DNA of 64,000 bases from Zetaproteobacteria bacterium CG06_land_8_20_14_3_00_59_53. GTDB lineage: Bacteria; Pseudomonadota; Zetaproteobacteria; Mariprofundales; Mariprofundaceae. The stretch's first letter is position 1. Each line of letters starts with the position of its first letter. Location of the stretch: positions 33,085-97,084 of the forward strand of contig PEWE01000010.1 of assembly GCA_002779605.1 (NCBI GenBank). The letters run 5' to 3'. The notes under the pieces were generated by a model. It saw nothing but the letters and a program-made list of their open reading frames with translations. It was not told where the DNA came from and searched no databases. Shown one piece after another: positions 41,137 to 51,143 of this stretch. Both the position numbers and the translations under genes were made by a program.

Positions 41137-42336
41137 ATGCAGATTCCACAGAACGTAGCCTCCGAACTCCGCCGGCTTGCCGAACACGGCACGCTCAACG
41201 CCTACCTCTACGACACCGCGCCGATGCGCGCCAGAATCGCACATCTGGCCGGCATCATGCCCGAGGGTGTGGAGGTGTTTTACGCCATGAAGGCCAACCC
41301 GCATGCAGCCTTCCTGTCCGCTGCCATGCAGGCCGGGGCCAGGGGTATCGAGATCGCCAGTCTCGGCGAGGCGGAAAAAGCCGTGGCCGCGGGCTTTTCG
41401 GCACAGCAACTGATCTACACCGGCCCCGGCAAATCGGTGGAAGAATTAAGCTGGTGCGTGCAGAAAGGCATCCGCAGCATCCATATCGAATCGCTGACCG
41501 AGGCGCACCGCCTGCACGCCATCTGCAAGGCAGCGGGGCGAACCCAGGATGTGCTGCTGCGCATCAACGCCGACTTCGACATCCACGAGGCACAGACCAC
41601 CTTCTCCGGCGGCTCCAAGAAGTTCGGTGTGGATGAGGAAAAGCTTGGCGATATTCTGCCGCAGATCCTGGCGCTGGACTCCCTGCATTTCCGCGGCCTG
41701 CATGTGTATGCCGCATCCGGCGTGTTGAATGTGGCCGATCTGCTGAAGAACTGCGAACTGGTGTTCGGCATGGCGCGCTCCATCGAGACCGCCTATCCGG
41801 GCGTGCTTTGCGACATCATCGATTTCGGCGGCGGCTTCGGTGTGGACTATCTGGAAGAGGGGCACGATTTCAATCCGCAAGGCTATGCACACGGCCTTGC
41901 CCGCCTGATCGCCGAGTACGGCTTTGCAGGGCGCACCTTCTTCCTCGAGCTCGGACGCTATCTGGCCGCCGATTCCGGCTGGTTCTGCACCGAGATCCTG
42001 GATATCAAGGACAGCCGCGGCAAAAAGCAGGTGATCTGCGCCGGTGGCATCAATCATTTCCGCAGGCCTGCGGCACTGGCCATCAACCATCCGCTGGCCG
42101 TGCTGCGCATGGAGCGCGCACCGCTGTTCGAGGGGCAGGAGGCGGTGCATCGCGAGTCGGTGTATTTCGGCGGCCCGCTGTGCACCGGCGCCGACAAGCT
42201 GGCCAACGATGTGTATGTCGAGGCTGCCGATGTCGGCGATATCGCTGTGTTCGGGCTGGCCGGGGCTTATGGCCTCTCCATGTCCAATATCGAGTTTCTC
42301 AGCCACGAGCGTCCGCAGGAAATCGTCCTCGACTGA
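41137..42336 (+). CDS. Type III PLP-dependent decarboxylase (diaminopimelate decarboxylase-like)
   Basis: VFYAMKANPHAAFL Lys site, IDFGGGFGVDY, LELGRYL; GPLCTGADKL. Confidence 0.78.
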   Translation: MQIPQNVASELRRLAEHGTLNAYLYDTAPMRARIAHLAGIMPEGVEVFYAMKANPHAAFLSAAMQAGARGIEIASLGEAEKAVAAGFSAQQLIYTGPGKSVEELSWCVQKGIRSIHIESLTEAHRLHAICKAAGRTQDVLLRINADFDIHEAQTTFSGGSKKFGVDEEKLGDILPQILALDSLHFRGLHVYAASGVLNVADLLKNCELVFGMARSIETAYPGVLCDIIDFGGGFGVDYLEEGHDFNPQGYAHGLARLIAEYGFAGRTFFLELGRYLAADSGWFCTEILDIKDSRGKKQVICAGGINHFRRPAALAINHPLAVLRMERAPLFEGQEAVHRESVYFGGPLCTGADKLANDVYVEAADVGDIAVFGLAGAYGLSMSNIEFLSHERPQEIVLD

Positions 42337-42421
42337 GCTTGCGACAGGCAAGCCGGGGCTTCGAGCCCGCGATGTTTTTCGTTACACTTACCACCTTATC
42401 CGGATTTGAAGGGAGTCATAT

Positions 42422-43246
42422 ATGAGTCATTTGCAACAGGTGATTGAAGAAGCATGGGATACACGCGATGCATGGAATTCGCAGAGCGGCGCTGAACCGT
42501 TCCGCAGCAGCATCGAAAAGGCCATCACCCTGCTCGACGACGGCGGCGTGCGTGTCGCGGAGCGTAACGCGGACGGCACCTGGGTGACCAACGAATGGCT
42601 GAAAAAGGCCGTGCTGCTCTACTTCAAGCTGAACGACAATCAGGTCATCAACGGCGGCGTGCAGAACTACTACGACAAGGTGCCGTTGAAGTTCGCCAAC
42701 TGGGGCGAGGATAATTTCCGCAAGGGCGGCATGCGCGTCGTTCCTCCGGCCACCGTGCGTCGCGGTTCATACATTGCCCCGAAGGTCGTGCTGATGCCGT
42801 CCTATGTGAATATCGGCGCCTATGTGGATGAGGGCACCATGGTGGACACCTGGTCCACGGTCGGCTCCTGTGCGCAGATCGGCAAGAATGTGCACCTGTC
42901 CGGCGGCGTGGGTATCGGCGGCGTGCTTGAGCCGCTGCAGGCCACCCCTACCATCATCGAGGACAACTGCTTCATCGGCGCGCGTTCGGAAGTGGTGGAG
43001 GGCGTGATCGTGCGCGAGGGCTCGGTGATCTCCATGGGTGTGTATCTGGGCAAATCCACCCGCATCATCGACCGCGAAACCGGCGAGGTGCATTACGGCG
43101 AGGTGCCGCCTTATTCAGTCGTGGTTTCCGGCTCCATGCCGGGCAAGTCGGGCGGTCCGAACCTTTACTGCGCGGTGATCGTCAAGAAGGTGGACGAACA
43201 AACCCGCTCCAAGACCGGCATCACCGAACTACTGCGCGAGTTCTGA
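42422..43246 (+). CDS. dapD: Tetrahydrodipicolinate N-succinyltransferase
   Basis: Left-handed beta-helix; [42 protein letters not shown]. Confidence 0.95.
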   Translation: MSHLQQVIEEAWDTRDAWNSQSGAEPFRSSIEKAITLLDDGGVRVAERNADGTWVTNEWLKKAVLLYFKLNDNQVINGGVQNYYDKVPLKFANWGEDNFRKGGMRVVPPATVRRGSYIAPKVVLMPSYVNIGAYVDEGTMVDTWSTVGSCAQIGKNVHLSGGVGIGGVLEPLQATPTIIEDNCFIGARSEVVEGVIVREGSVISMGVYLGKSTRIIDRETGEVHYGEVPPYSVVVSGSMPGKSGGPNLYCAVIVKKVDEQTRSKTGITELLREF

Positions 43247-43262
43247 TTCCCGTCCCGTTAGC

Positions 43263-43297
43263 AAAAAAAGGCCCGTCGGAAACGGCGGGCCTTTTTA
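43263..43297. terminator. Bidirectional Rho-independent terminator
   Basis: AAAAAAAGGCCCGTCGGAAACGGCGGGCCTTTTTA between convergent dapD and pyrK. Confidence 0.85.
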
Positions 43298-43323
43298 TTG
43301 GGTTCAAGCGGATGAGCTCACGT

Positions 43324-44277
43324 TCAGGCGAATTCGGGGAGCATCTCCACCGGAAACACCGGGCCGTCCACGCATACGCGGCGGTAGTATTCGCCGCCGG
43401 CCTCGACGGTTTTGACCACGCAACCGGCACAACCGCCGATACCGCAGGCCATGTGTTCTTCCAGCGACAACTGTGCGGCCACGCCGGTCTCGCGCGACAG
43501 ACGAGCCACGGCATGCAGCATCGGATGCGGCCCGCAGGACAGCATCACCGTGCGTGCGCGCTCTGCTTCGCTCAAGGCGCGCAGGTATTCCCCGGCCAGA
43601 TCCGGCACATGCCCCTGATAGCAGCCGTACATGCCGGCATTGGATGCCAGCCTGCTGGGTACACCGCGCGACTCCAGGGAGGTGATGCCCAGAATGGTGT
43701 TGCCCGCGATCCCCGGCAGCAGGTACTGCGAAGGCTTGAGCGCGAACGGGAACTCGACCTCGGAGCCGGCGAAGACCACCACATCGACTGTCTTTTCCGG
43801 CGAAGCGCCTGCCAGACGATCGGCGGCAAAGATCATCGGCGGAATACCCACGCCGCCACCGATCAGCACATAGCGTTTCGATGTGTCAGACAGATCGAAC
43901 GGACGGCCGATCGGGCCGAGCATGGGCAGCAACTCCCCTGCCTTGCGCTCGGAGAGTTCACGCGTGCCTTCACCGATAGCCTTGTAGAGCAGATCGACCG
44001 TACCCCTAGCCGGATCGGTCAGCATGATGGAGATCGGCCGGCGCAGCGGTCGCCCCCGCGATACGCGGATATGCACGAACTGTCCGGGCAGGGCATGGGC
44101 TGCGGTCTTCGGTGCTTTCAGCCGCATCACGAACTGCTCGCCCGGATGCGCCACATGTGCAAGCACCTCGGCCTGCTCTTCATAGATGGTGTTGCGGTGC
44201 GGTTGCAAGCCGGTCTCAGACAAGGATTTCCCCCTTCCCGAACACATGCCTCCCACCCTTGATGGTGTGCACCACAC
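43324..44277 (-). CDS. pyrK: Dihydroorotate dehydrogenase electron-transfer subunit
   Basis: FAD/NAD reductase fold, EEHMACGIGGCAGCVV 2Fe-2S site; adjacent pyrC; start uncertain. Confidence 0.82.
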   Translation of the reverse strand: MWCTPSRVGGMCSGRGKSLSETGLQPHRNTIYEEQAEVLAHVAHPGEQFVMRLKAPKTAAHALPGQFVHIRVSRGRPLRRPISIMLTDPARGTVDLLYKAIGEGTRELSERKAGELLPMLGPIGRPFDLSDTSKRYVLIGGGVGIPPMIFAADRLAGASPEKTVDVVVFAGSEVEFPFALKPSQYLLPGIAGNTILGITSLESRGVPSRLASNAGMYGCYQGHVPDLAGEYLRALSEAERARTVMLSCGPHPMLHAVARLSRETGVAAQLSLEEHMACGIGGCAGCVVKTVEAGGEYYRRVCVDGPVFPVEMLPEFA

Positions 44278-45493
44278 GGCCGGTCATCTCGCGATTGTGC
44301 CACGGGGTGTTGCGCGATTTGGAGAACAGCGCGTTGCGATCCAGCGTCCACTTCCCGGCGGGATCGAAGATGCAGATATCGGCGGCAGCGCCCTCGCTCA
44401 GTGTGCCGGATGCAAGCTTCAACAGCCTGGCGGGATTCACTGTCATCGTGGCGATCAGTGCGGACATCGACAGCACGCCGTCGCGCACCAGCCCGAGAGA
44501 AACCGGCAGCATGGTTTCAAGCCCCACGATGCCGAAGGCGGCACAGGACAGGCCGCAGCGCTTGTCGTCTTCGTGGTGCGGCGCATGGTCGGTGGCGATA
44601 ATATTGATCGTACCATCCCGCAAACCTTCGATGACCGCCTGCCGGTCATCTTCGGTCCTCAGCGGAGGACTCATCTTGGCATCGGCATTGAACCCCAGCA
44701 CCTCTTCCTCGGTCAGCGCGAAATGATGCGGCGCCGCCTCGGTGGTGACCTTCAGGCCTTCGGCCTGCGCACGGCGCACCAGATCCACCGCACCCCTGGT
44801 CGAGATATGCGCCACGTGATAACTGGCATCGGCAAGCTTCGCCAGCATGATGTCGCGCGAGATCATATCGTCCTCGCCCACCGCGGGCATGCCGGTCACG
44901 CCGAGCTGTGTGGAGATACGCCCCTCGTTGATGCAGCCGCCGCCGGTAAGTTGCAGATCCTCGGCATGCTGGATGATCAGAAAACCGAAGGTGGAGGCGT
45001 ATTCCAGCGCCTTGCGCATGACGCCCGAATGCCAGATCGGCTTGCCGTCGTCGGAGAAGGCTACAGCCCCGGCGCGAGTCAGTTCGCGCATCTCGGCGAG
45101 TTCCTTGCCGTCCAGATTGCGGCTGACCGCGCCGATCGGATGCACGTCGCACAGGCCGACCTGCCGGGCGCGCTCGATGACCTGTCGCACCACGCCGGCA
45201 TGATCCAGCCGCGGAGTGGTATTGGGCATGCAGCACATCGTGGTCACACCGCCGGCCACAGCCGCGCGCGAACCCGATTCGATGTCCTCTTTCCACTCCT
45301 GGCCGGGCTCGCGCAGATGCACATGCATATCGATCAGGCCGGGGCACACAATCAGCCCGGTCGCATCGATCTCTTTCGCGGCCTTGCCGTGTGCGACTGA
45401 TATCCGCCCGTCCTCGATGAACACATCGGCGACTTCATCCACACCGTTGGCCGGGTCGATCACCCGCCCGCCCCTGATCAGCAACGTCGTCAT
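44216..45493 (-). CDS. pyrC: Dihydroorotase
   Basis: GLIDMHVHLREPGQEWKEDIESG. Confidence 0.93.
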   Translation of the reverse strand: MTTLLIRGGRVIDPANGVDEVADVFIEDGRISVAHGKAAKEIDATGLIVCPGLIDMHVHLREPGQEWKEDIESGSRAAVAGGVTTMCCMPNTTPRLDHAGVVRQVIERARQVGLCDVHPIGAVSRNLDGKELAEMRELTRAGAVAFSDDGKPIWHSGVMRKALEYASTFGFLIIQHAEDLQLTGGGCINEGRISTQLGVTGMPAVGEDDMISRDIMLAKLADASYHVAHISTRGAVDLVRRAQAEGLKVTTEAAPHHFALTEEEVLGFNADAKMSPPLRTEDDRQAVIEGLRDGTINIIATDHAPHHEDDKRCGLSCAAFGIVGLETMLPVSLGLVRDGVLSMSALIATMTVNPARLLKLASGTLSEGAAADICIFDPAGKWTLDRNALFSKSRNTPWHNREMTGRVVHTIKGGRHVFGKGEILV

Positions 45494-46488
45494 AGCAATT
45501 TCCCCTGCGCCTGCATGGCAGCCGCGGCTTTCTCTTTTTTAGGACTGAGCTTCTCCGGCTCGGGAGCCGCGCCGCAAAGAGCGGTGAGCACGGCCATGCG
45601 GATGGCCACGCCATGCTCCACCTGATCGAGGATGCGGCTGCGCGCCGAGTCGGCCACATCGGAAGCGATTTCCACGCCCCGGTTCATCGGTCCCGGATGC
45701 ATCACCACGCAGTTGTCGCCGGCCTGAGCCAGCCGCTTGCGGTTCAATCCATACGCCTCGTGGTATTCGCGGATGGACGGGAAGGCACAGTTGTCCGTCA
45801 GACGCTCGGACTGCACGCGTAGCATATACAGCACATCGGAACCGGGGATCGCGGCATCGAAATCGTGGAACACCTCGCACCCGTATTGCCGCACATGACT
45901 GGGCAGCAGGGTCTTGGGCGCGACCAGCCGGATCTTGTAGCCCAGCTTCTGTGCCGCAAGCAGATGCGAGCGGGCCACGCGCGAATGCGCGATATCACCG
46001 ACGATGGTCACGGTCTTGCCTTGGTATCCGTCGGCCTGTGTTTTCAGCGTCAGCAGATCGGTGAGGATCTGGGTCGGATGTTCATGCGCCCCGTCACCGG
46101 CATTGACGATGCTGGTGTGCGGCAGGAAATCGGCCAGGAACTCGCAGGTTCCGGCGAGCGAATGCCGGATGACCAGCACATGCGGCTGCATGGCGGCCAG
46201 CGTCTCGCCGGTATCGAGCAGTGATTCACCCTTGGAGGTGGCGCTGGTCGATGCGGAGATATTGATAACGTCAGCGCTCAATCGCTTACCGGCGATCTCG
46301 AAACTGGTGCGTGTGCGCGTGGAGTTCTCGAAGAACAGGTTGATGACGGTCTTACCGCGCAAGGTCGGCGCCTTCTTGATCGGCCGGCGGGAGAGTTCGA
46401 CGAACGACTCGCCCATATCGATAAGATATTCGATCTGCTCGCGACTCAGCTGCCCGATGCCGAACAGGTGTTGCAGGGCCTGACTCAT
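45490..46488 (-). CDS. pyrB: Aspartate carbamoyltransferase catalytic subunit
   Basis: FFENSTRTRTSFEIAGKRL. Confidence 0.95.
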   Translation of the reverse strand: MSQALQHLFGIGQLSREQIEYLIDMGESFVELSRRPIKKAPTLRGKTVINLFFENSTRTRTSFEIAGKRLSADVINISASTSATSKGESLLDTGETLAAMQPHVLVIRHSLAGTCEFLADFLPHTSIVNAGDGAHEHPTQILTDLLTLKTQADGYQGKTVTIVGDIAHSRVARSHLLAAQKLGYKIRLVAPKTLLPSHVRQYGCEVFHDFDAAIPGSDVLYMLRVQSERLTDNCAFPSIREYHEAYGLNRKRLAQAGDNCVVMHPGPMNRGVEIASDVADSARSRILDQVEHGVAIRMAVLTALCGAAPEPEKLSPKKEKAAAAMQAQGKLL

Positions 46489-47012
46489 GCTCTAACCCTC
46501 CGTTGCTCAATATGCCAATCGTTTTCGGAAACATCTTCGGTCACCAGCTTGACCGAGCAACCCGCATCCGCGGCATGCATCAGTCCGGCGACATCGGCGG
46601 CGATGGGCAGCTGACGACCGCCGCGATCCAGCAGCACGCACAGGCGCACGGCGTCCGGCCTGCCATAATCGAACACCTCGCCGAGTGCTGCGCGGATGGT
46701 ACGGCCCGTGTACAGCACATCGTCCACCAGCCATACGGTACGTCCGCTGACATCAAAGGGCATATGGCTCGGACGCACTTCGGGATTCGAGCCGATGGTA
46801 TCCAGATCGTCACGGTAGAAGCTGATATCCAGATTGCCGCGCACCACCATGCAACCGGCACGCTCCAGACGCTGCTGCACGGCATCGGCGACGCGAGCGC
46901 CGCCGCGCTCGATACCGATCAACGCGATATCGTTGCCCTGACTTCGGATGGCCAGCGCCATGCGGTCCAGTGCGGCGCCGACTGCGGCTTTGTCGTAGAT
47001 GATATCAGCCAT
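46485..47012 (-). CDS. pyrR: Bifunctional pyr operon regulator/uracil phosphoribosyltransferase
   Basis: VWLVDDVLYTGRTIRAAL PRPP motif; adjacent pyrB. Confidence 0.92.
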   Translation of the reverse strand: MADIIYDKAAVGAALDRMALAIRSQGNDIALIGIERGGARVADAVQQRLERAGCMVVRGNLDISFYRDDLDTIGSNPEVRPSHMPFDVSGRTVWLVDDVLYTGRTIRAALGEVFDYGRPDAVRLCVLLDRGGRQLPIAADVAGLMHAADAGCSVKLVTEDVSENDWHIEQRRVRA

Positions 47013-47490
47013 GAAGCGACTCCTTCAATTCCGGATGGGCGGCCAGAAAGTCTTCCAGAATCACCGCCGCCGCCGCCTGGTCGATGCGTTCGCGGACCTT
47101 TTTTTCGTTCAGACCCTGTGCGTAAAGACGCTCTTTCGCCGTCCATGAGGACAGACGTTCATCCTGCATCACCAGCGGTAAATCTGACAACTGGCGGAGT
47201 TCGGCTGCAGCCTTGCGGCAATCCGCCGACTGCACGCCTTCGCTGCCGTCCATATTCAGCGGCAGGCCGACGACGATGCCGCGACAGCCGTATTGTTCGG
47301 CCAGCTTAAGTGCCTGCCTCGACCATCCCTGATCCTTGCGGAACAGGCATGCGATGCCGCGCACCGAGATGGCAAAGCGGTCGCAAACGGCCACGCCGAT
47401 GCGCTTGCCGCCGATATCGAGCGCCAACAGGGGTAGTGTCAGGGGTTTGTCCGGAGAAGAATCAGTAGTTGAGGAGGATGTGCCTGTCAT
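47005..47490 (-). CDS. ruvX: Holliday junction resolvase-like RuvX/YqgF
   Basis: LLALDIGGKRIGVAVCD, VVGLPLNMDGSEG. Confidence 0.9.
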   Translation of the reverse strand: MTGTSSSTTDSSPDKPLTLPLLALDIGGKRIGVAVCDRFAISVRGIACLFRKDQGWSRQALKLAEQYGCRGIVVGLPLNMDGSEGVQSADCRKAAAELRQLSDLPLVMQDERLSSWTAKERLYAQGLNEKKVRERIDQAAAAVILEDFLAAHPELKESLHG

Positions 47491-48157
47491 CAAAATCGAG
47501 AGTGTGCAGCGTTTCGCGGCAGGCGTCCACCATGGCATTCATACCGGCCAGACAGGCGACGCTGTTCTGCCCGTTCGGGGCATCATGGCGGAGTGCATCC
47601 TGTACATAGCCGATAGGTCCGTTCCAGTCTTCGCTGCCGTTGGTCACCGACACACTGACCTCGATATCGTGCTCGGAAAGCGCATCCAGCTCGTCGGTCA
47701 GCAGGCGGTGGCAGGGGGTGAGAAAGCCGCAATAGATATGCACCCTGCCGTATTCTTCACGATGCGAGATCAGATGCCGCCAGACACTGCGCAGCGGAGC
47801 CACGCCGGTGCCCACGCCGATCAGATACACATCGGCACCCTTGTAGGGCGTCAGATCGAAGCCATGCCCCATCGGCCCTTCCACCTCGACGGCAGCCCCC
47901 GGCTCAAGGCTTGCCAGCAGGGCGGCAATGCCGGGACGGTGCTTGATGACGAATTCGAAGGCATCCGAGCGCGCAGGCTCCGAGGCGATGGCGAAATAAC
48001 CGGGCTGCGGATCGTGCAGGCCGAGAAGCCCCAGACGTGCGATCTGTCCGGGAATGAAGGCATCGATCACATCGCCGGGAGCTGGCTCGATCTCCAGCCG
48101 GATGATGGTTTCTCCACTTTCAGGGCTGCTCAGCAGTTCCGAGGCTTTCACCCGCAT
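47462..48157 (-). CDS. FAD/NAD(P)-binding ferredoxin reductase-type oxidoreductase
   Basis: VYLIGVGTGVAPLRSVWRHL, FNR-like; start trimmed. Confidence 0.7.
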   Translation of the reverse strand: MRVKASELLSSPESGETIIRLEIEPAPGDVIDAFIPGQIARLGLLGLHDPQPGYFAIASEPARSDAFEFVIKHRPGIAALLASLEPGAAVEVEGPMGHGFDLTPYKGADVYLIGVGTGVAPLRSVWRHLISHREEYGRVHIYCGFLTPCHRLLTDELDALSEHDIEVSVSVTNGSEDWNGPIGYVQDALRHDAPNGQNSVACLAGMNAMVDACRETLHTLDFDDRHILLNY

Positions 48158-48247
48158 CAAATATGGAAGAGTATGTGTCAATCGAACCTCGCTTACCGGG
48201 CCTGCCCTGCCGGACGGGGTCCACATTGCAACGGAGAGGCCCACAAG

Positions 48248-49108
48248 ATGCAAGAAACGATTTCCCCGGGAGACTCCCTGCTCGAGCTCCGCCTGCCTGA
48301 GAATGCCGTCAGCGAAGATGATTTCGTGCAGATGTGCGCGCATCTCGAAGCCGGCGGCAGTGCACTGGAAACCGATGCCAAGACGGGGGCAGGCGAGCAC
48401 GTGGCGTGGTTCCCCGCCGGTGAGGATGTGCAGCACAGCCGCGCGGTCATCAGCGCCGCGGCGCTGCTGCTCGGTGTTGCAGAATCCGACATCAGACTCA
48501 CCCTGCTCAACGACGACTGGGAAACCGCCTGGCAGCGCGACTGGCACGGCATGCCGATCGGCGACAGCCTGTGGGTACGCCCCTCGTTCTGCGAGGAGGC
48601 TCCCTTGGACCGCATCGACATCGTACTCGATCCCGGCATGGCCTTCGGTACCGGCCAGCACGCCACCACGAAGCTATGTCTGGAAACCATCGAGCGGATG
48701 TGCCGCGAAGCCCCTCCGCAGAGCATGCTCGATATGGGCGCAGGCTCCGGCCTGCTGGCCATCGCCGCCGGCAAGCTGGGAGCGCAGGGCATCGTGGCCA
48801 TCGACAACGATCCGGTCTGCGTGGAGGCGTGCAGCGTCAATGCAGCCATCAACGGCATCAAGCTCGAATCCCTGCTAGGCGAGGTGCCTCCGGTACAACG
48901 CTTCGAACTGGTCGCCGCCAACATCCTCGCCGGTCCTCTGATCGACATGGCTCCTGCTCTTACTCAATGCGTCGGCAACCGCCTCGTCCTTTCCGGACTG
49001 TTAGCCACCCAGATCGATGCCGTGTCCGCCGCCTATATCGCCGCAGGACTCAGACTCGACCGCTCGGACACCATGGACGAATGGGCCGCGCTGGAGATGC
49101 TCCGCTGA
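48248..49108 (+). CDS. prmA: Ribosomal protein L11 methyltransferase
   Basis: DPGMAFGTGQHATTKLCLE, SMLDMGAGSGLLAIAAGKLGA, VAANILA. Confidence 0.93.
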   Translation: MQETISPGDSLLELRLPENAVSEDDFVQMCAHLEAGGSALETDAKTGAGEHVAWFPAGEDVQHSRAVISAAALLLGVAESDIRLTLLNDDWETAWQRDWHGMPIGDSLWVRPSFCEEAPLDRIDIVLDPGMAFGTGQHATTKLCLETIERMCREAPPQSMLDMGAGSGLLAIAAGKLGAQGIVAIDNDPVCVEACSVNAAINGIKLESLLGEVPPVQRFELVAANILAGPLIDMAPALTQCVGNRLVLSGLLATQIDAVSAAYIAAGLRLDRSDTMDEWAALEMLR

Positions 49109-49419
49109 GTCAGAGCCTGCATCCGCTGCGCTATCGCATCACAGCCACCGTCTGGAAATATCAGGGAAAGGCAGCGTGGTTCTTCATCACGCTCCCGCAA
49201 CAGATCTCCGACGAAATCCGTTTTTTCACCGCCGACAGAAAAAGCGCATGGGGTTCAGTTCGTGTCGAAGCCTGTCTGGGTGATACGCGCTGGAGCACAT
49301 CGCTGTTCCGTGACGCGAAACTGGATGCCTATGTGTTGCCGATCAAGGCGGGCGTTCGCAAGCAGGAAGATATTCAGGAAGGCTCCAGCGCCTGCTGCGA
49401 ACTAACCATCACCCTGTAG
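49105..49419 (+). CDS. DUF1905 domain protein
   Basis: AAWFFITLPQQISDEI...WGSVRVEACLGDTRWSTSLFRDAKLDAYVLPIKAGVRKQEDI; start uncertain. Confidence 0.7.
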   Translation: MSQSLHPLRYRITATVWKYQGKAAWFFITLPQQISDEIRFFTADRKSAWGSVRVEACLGDTRWSTSLFRDAKLDAYVLPIKAGVRKQEDIQEGSSACCELTITL

Positions 49420-49441
49420 GCTCCCGACACGGGCAAAGGGG

Positions 49442-50084
49442 CTATTGCTCCCTGGGTCCGCTCTCCGCGAAATCGCCCTGCAACCTCACATAATCATACC
49501 GGTAGCGAGCAGGGCTGAGGCCAGGGCTGGTAAAAGGCGGCATTTGCTCCACCCACGGCGGGACAAAATTCCGGCGCTGTTTCTGTATCTGGCTCTGCGT
49601 CCGGCGGCAATGCATGCACTGGTAGATAAAGCCATGCTCATCGCGGTATTCCTCTCGACAGGCATACTAACCAGCCCAGAGGAATCATGCGGGCAATCGA
49701 CAAACAAGGCATTGACGATGAGCAGTCCGGCTCCCTTCAGCGGATAGACAAGTTGATGGAATTCCGGTAAGGGGAGGAGCTGGAACGCTCGTAGTCATGC
49801 TGCCGGACATGCTGCTCAGACAGACAGCGGCTATATTCCCGGGCATAGAAATGACGCTACTCAGGGGTCATGGCATCCAGAATCGATGCGCCGATATGCC
49901 AGCATTGTGAAATAGCAGGCTCACCCTGCTCCCGGCTGGCAATGCGGAACCATGCCGGATTGCAATATGCCAGACGAAAGTCCGGCCAGATACCATAAAC
50001 AGAGCTTTCCGCTGCCTCCAGATGAGGCCACCCCTTGCCGTCGATCAGATGCCTGAACGCCGGATCGACAGCGCCGTCACTCAT
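49442..50084 (-). pseudogene. Decayed PAS-domain protein with C-terminal CxxC region
   Basis: PAS-like N-term ending MTPE*, continuing RHFYAREYSRCLSEQHVRQHDYERSS, then LPEFHQLVYPLKGAGLLIVNALFVDCPHD in a second frame and REEYRDEHGFIYQCMHCRRTQ...FVPPWVEQMP in a third. Confidence 0.75.
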
Positions 50085-50094
50085 CGCTTCAGCC

Positions 50095-50565
50095 TCACCT
50101 TTTCAGGAAAGGCATAACAACTTGAGGCACAAGTTCAGACACATCGCCGCCCATGGAGGAGATTTCGCGGATGAAGCGGGAGGACACGAAGGTGTAATCC
50201 TCGCGGGCCATCACAAACACGGTTTCGATTTTTTCTTCCAGACGGCGGTTCATTGTGGCCATCTGGAACTCATACTCGAAATCCGAGGCCGCGCGCAGGC
50301 CGCGCAGGATGGCGTTGGCCTTCTGCTGGCGCGCCAGATCGATCAGCAGGCCGGAAAAGGCCACCGCCTCGATGCGATCGTCGGCCACAAAGGTCTGCCT
50401 CACCATGGCAAGGCGGGTATCAAGATCGAACATCGGCTTCTTGTTCGGGTTTTCAGCCACACCGATGACCACCCGGTCGAACACCTTCAGGCCGCGGCGC
50501 ACCACATCGACATGGCCGAGGGTGATGGGATCAAAGGTGCCGGGATAGATGGCTGTACGATTCAT
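50095..50565 (-). CDS. coaD: Phosphopantetheine adenylyltransferase
   Basis: MNRTAIYPGTFDPITLGHVDVVRRG. Confidence 0.95.
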   Translation of the reverse strand: MNRTAIYPGTFDPITLGHVDVVRRGLKVFDRVVIGVAENPNKKPMFDLDTRLAMVRQTFVADDRIEAVAFSGLLIDLARQQKANAILRGLRAASDFEYEFQMATMNRRLEEKIETVFVMAREDYTFVSSRFIREISSMGGDVSELVPQVVMPFLKR

Positions 50566-51101
50566 GCTTCCTCCGCGCCCAGAAAATGCAGGCATGTGCC
50601 ACCATAACGCCGCGCCTGCATCTCCGTCCAGCCTGCCGGCCAGACCGGCTCTGCGCGCGACTCTTCCTCGATCACCAGCTGCCCGCAGCTGACCCCGGCC
50701 GCATCCAGCCACGCAGGGATCTGATCACTGATGCCCTTGCCGTAGGGCGGGTCGGCGAATACCACATCGAAGTGCCGTCCCTTTAATCGCCCCGGCGACT
50801 TGCGCGCATCGCCGCAGATCAGATGCCATTGATCTTCGAGATCCAGATCGCGGCGCATGGCGGCAAGCCCGCCCACGATACGCCGGTCCATCTCGATGGA
50901 TGTCACCGATGCCGCCCCGCGTGACAGCGCTTCGACGGCCATCAGGCCGGAGCCGGAGAACAATTCCAGCATATCGCAACCGTGCAGATCACCGAGGATG
51001 TTGAACAAGGCCTGCCGCACCTTGGACGGTGTGGGGCGTACACCGGGAATATCGGGAACCGTGATGATTCTGCCGCGCAGATGTCCGGCGGTGATACGCA
51101 C
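50562..51101 (-). CDS. rsmD: 16S rRNA (guanine966-N2)-methyltransferase
   Basis: RITAGHLRGRIITVPDIPGVRPTPSKVRQALFNIL; VFADPPYGKG. Confidence 0.93.
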   Translation of the reverse strand: MRITAGHLRGRIITVPDIPGVRPTPSKVRQALFNILGDLHGCDMLELFSGSGLMAVEALSRGAASVTSIEMDRRIVGGLAAMRRDLDLEDQWHLICGDARKSPGRLKGRHFDVVFADPPYGKGISDQIPAWLDAAGVSCGQLVIEEESRAEPVWPAGWTEMQARRYGGTCLHFLGAEEA

Positions 51102-51143
51102 CTTAGGCGGGCAGCATCCGGAAGCCGGCCCTCAGGCAGCCCC

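Noticed and set aside
48571-49104. 5' extension of the DUF1905 ORF
   Set aside because: Overlaps prmA in another frame with Arg-rich shadow composition.
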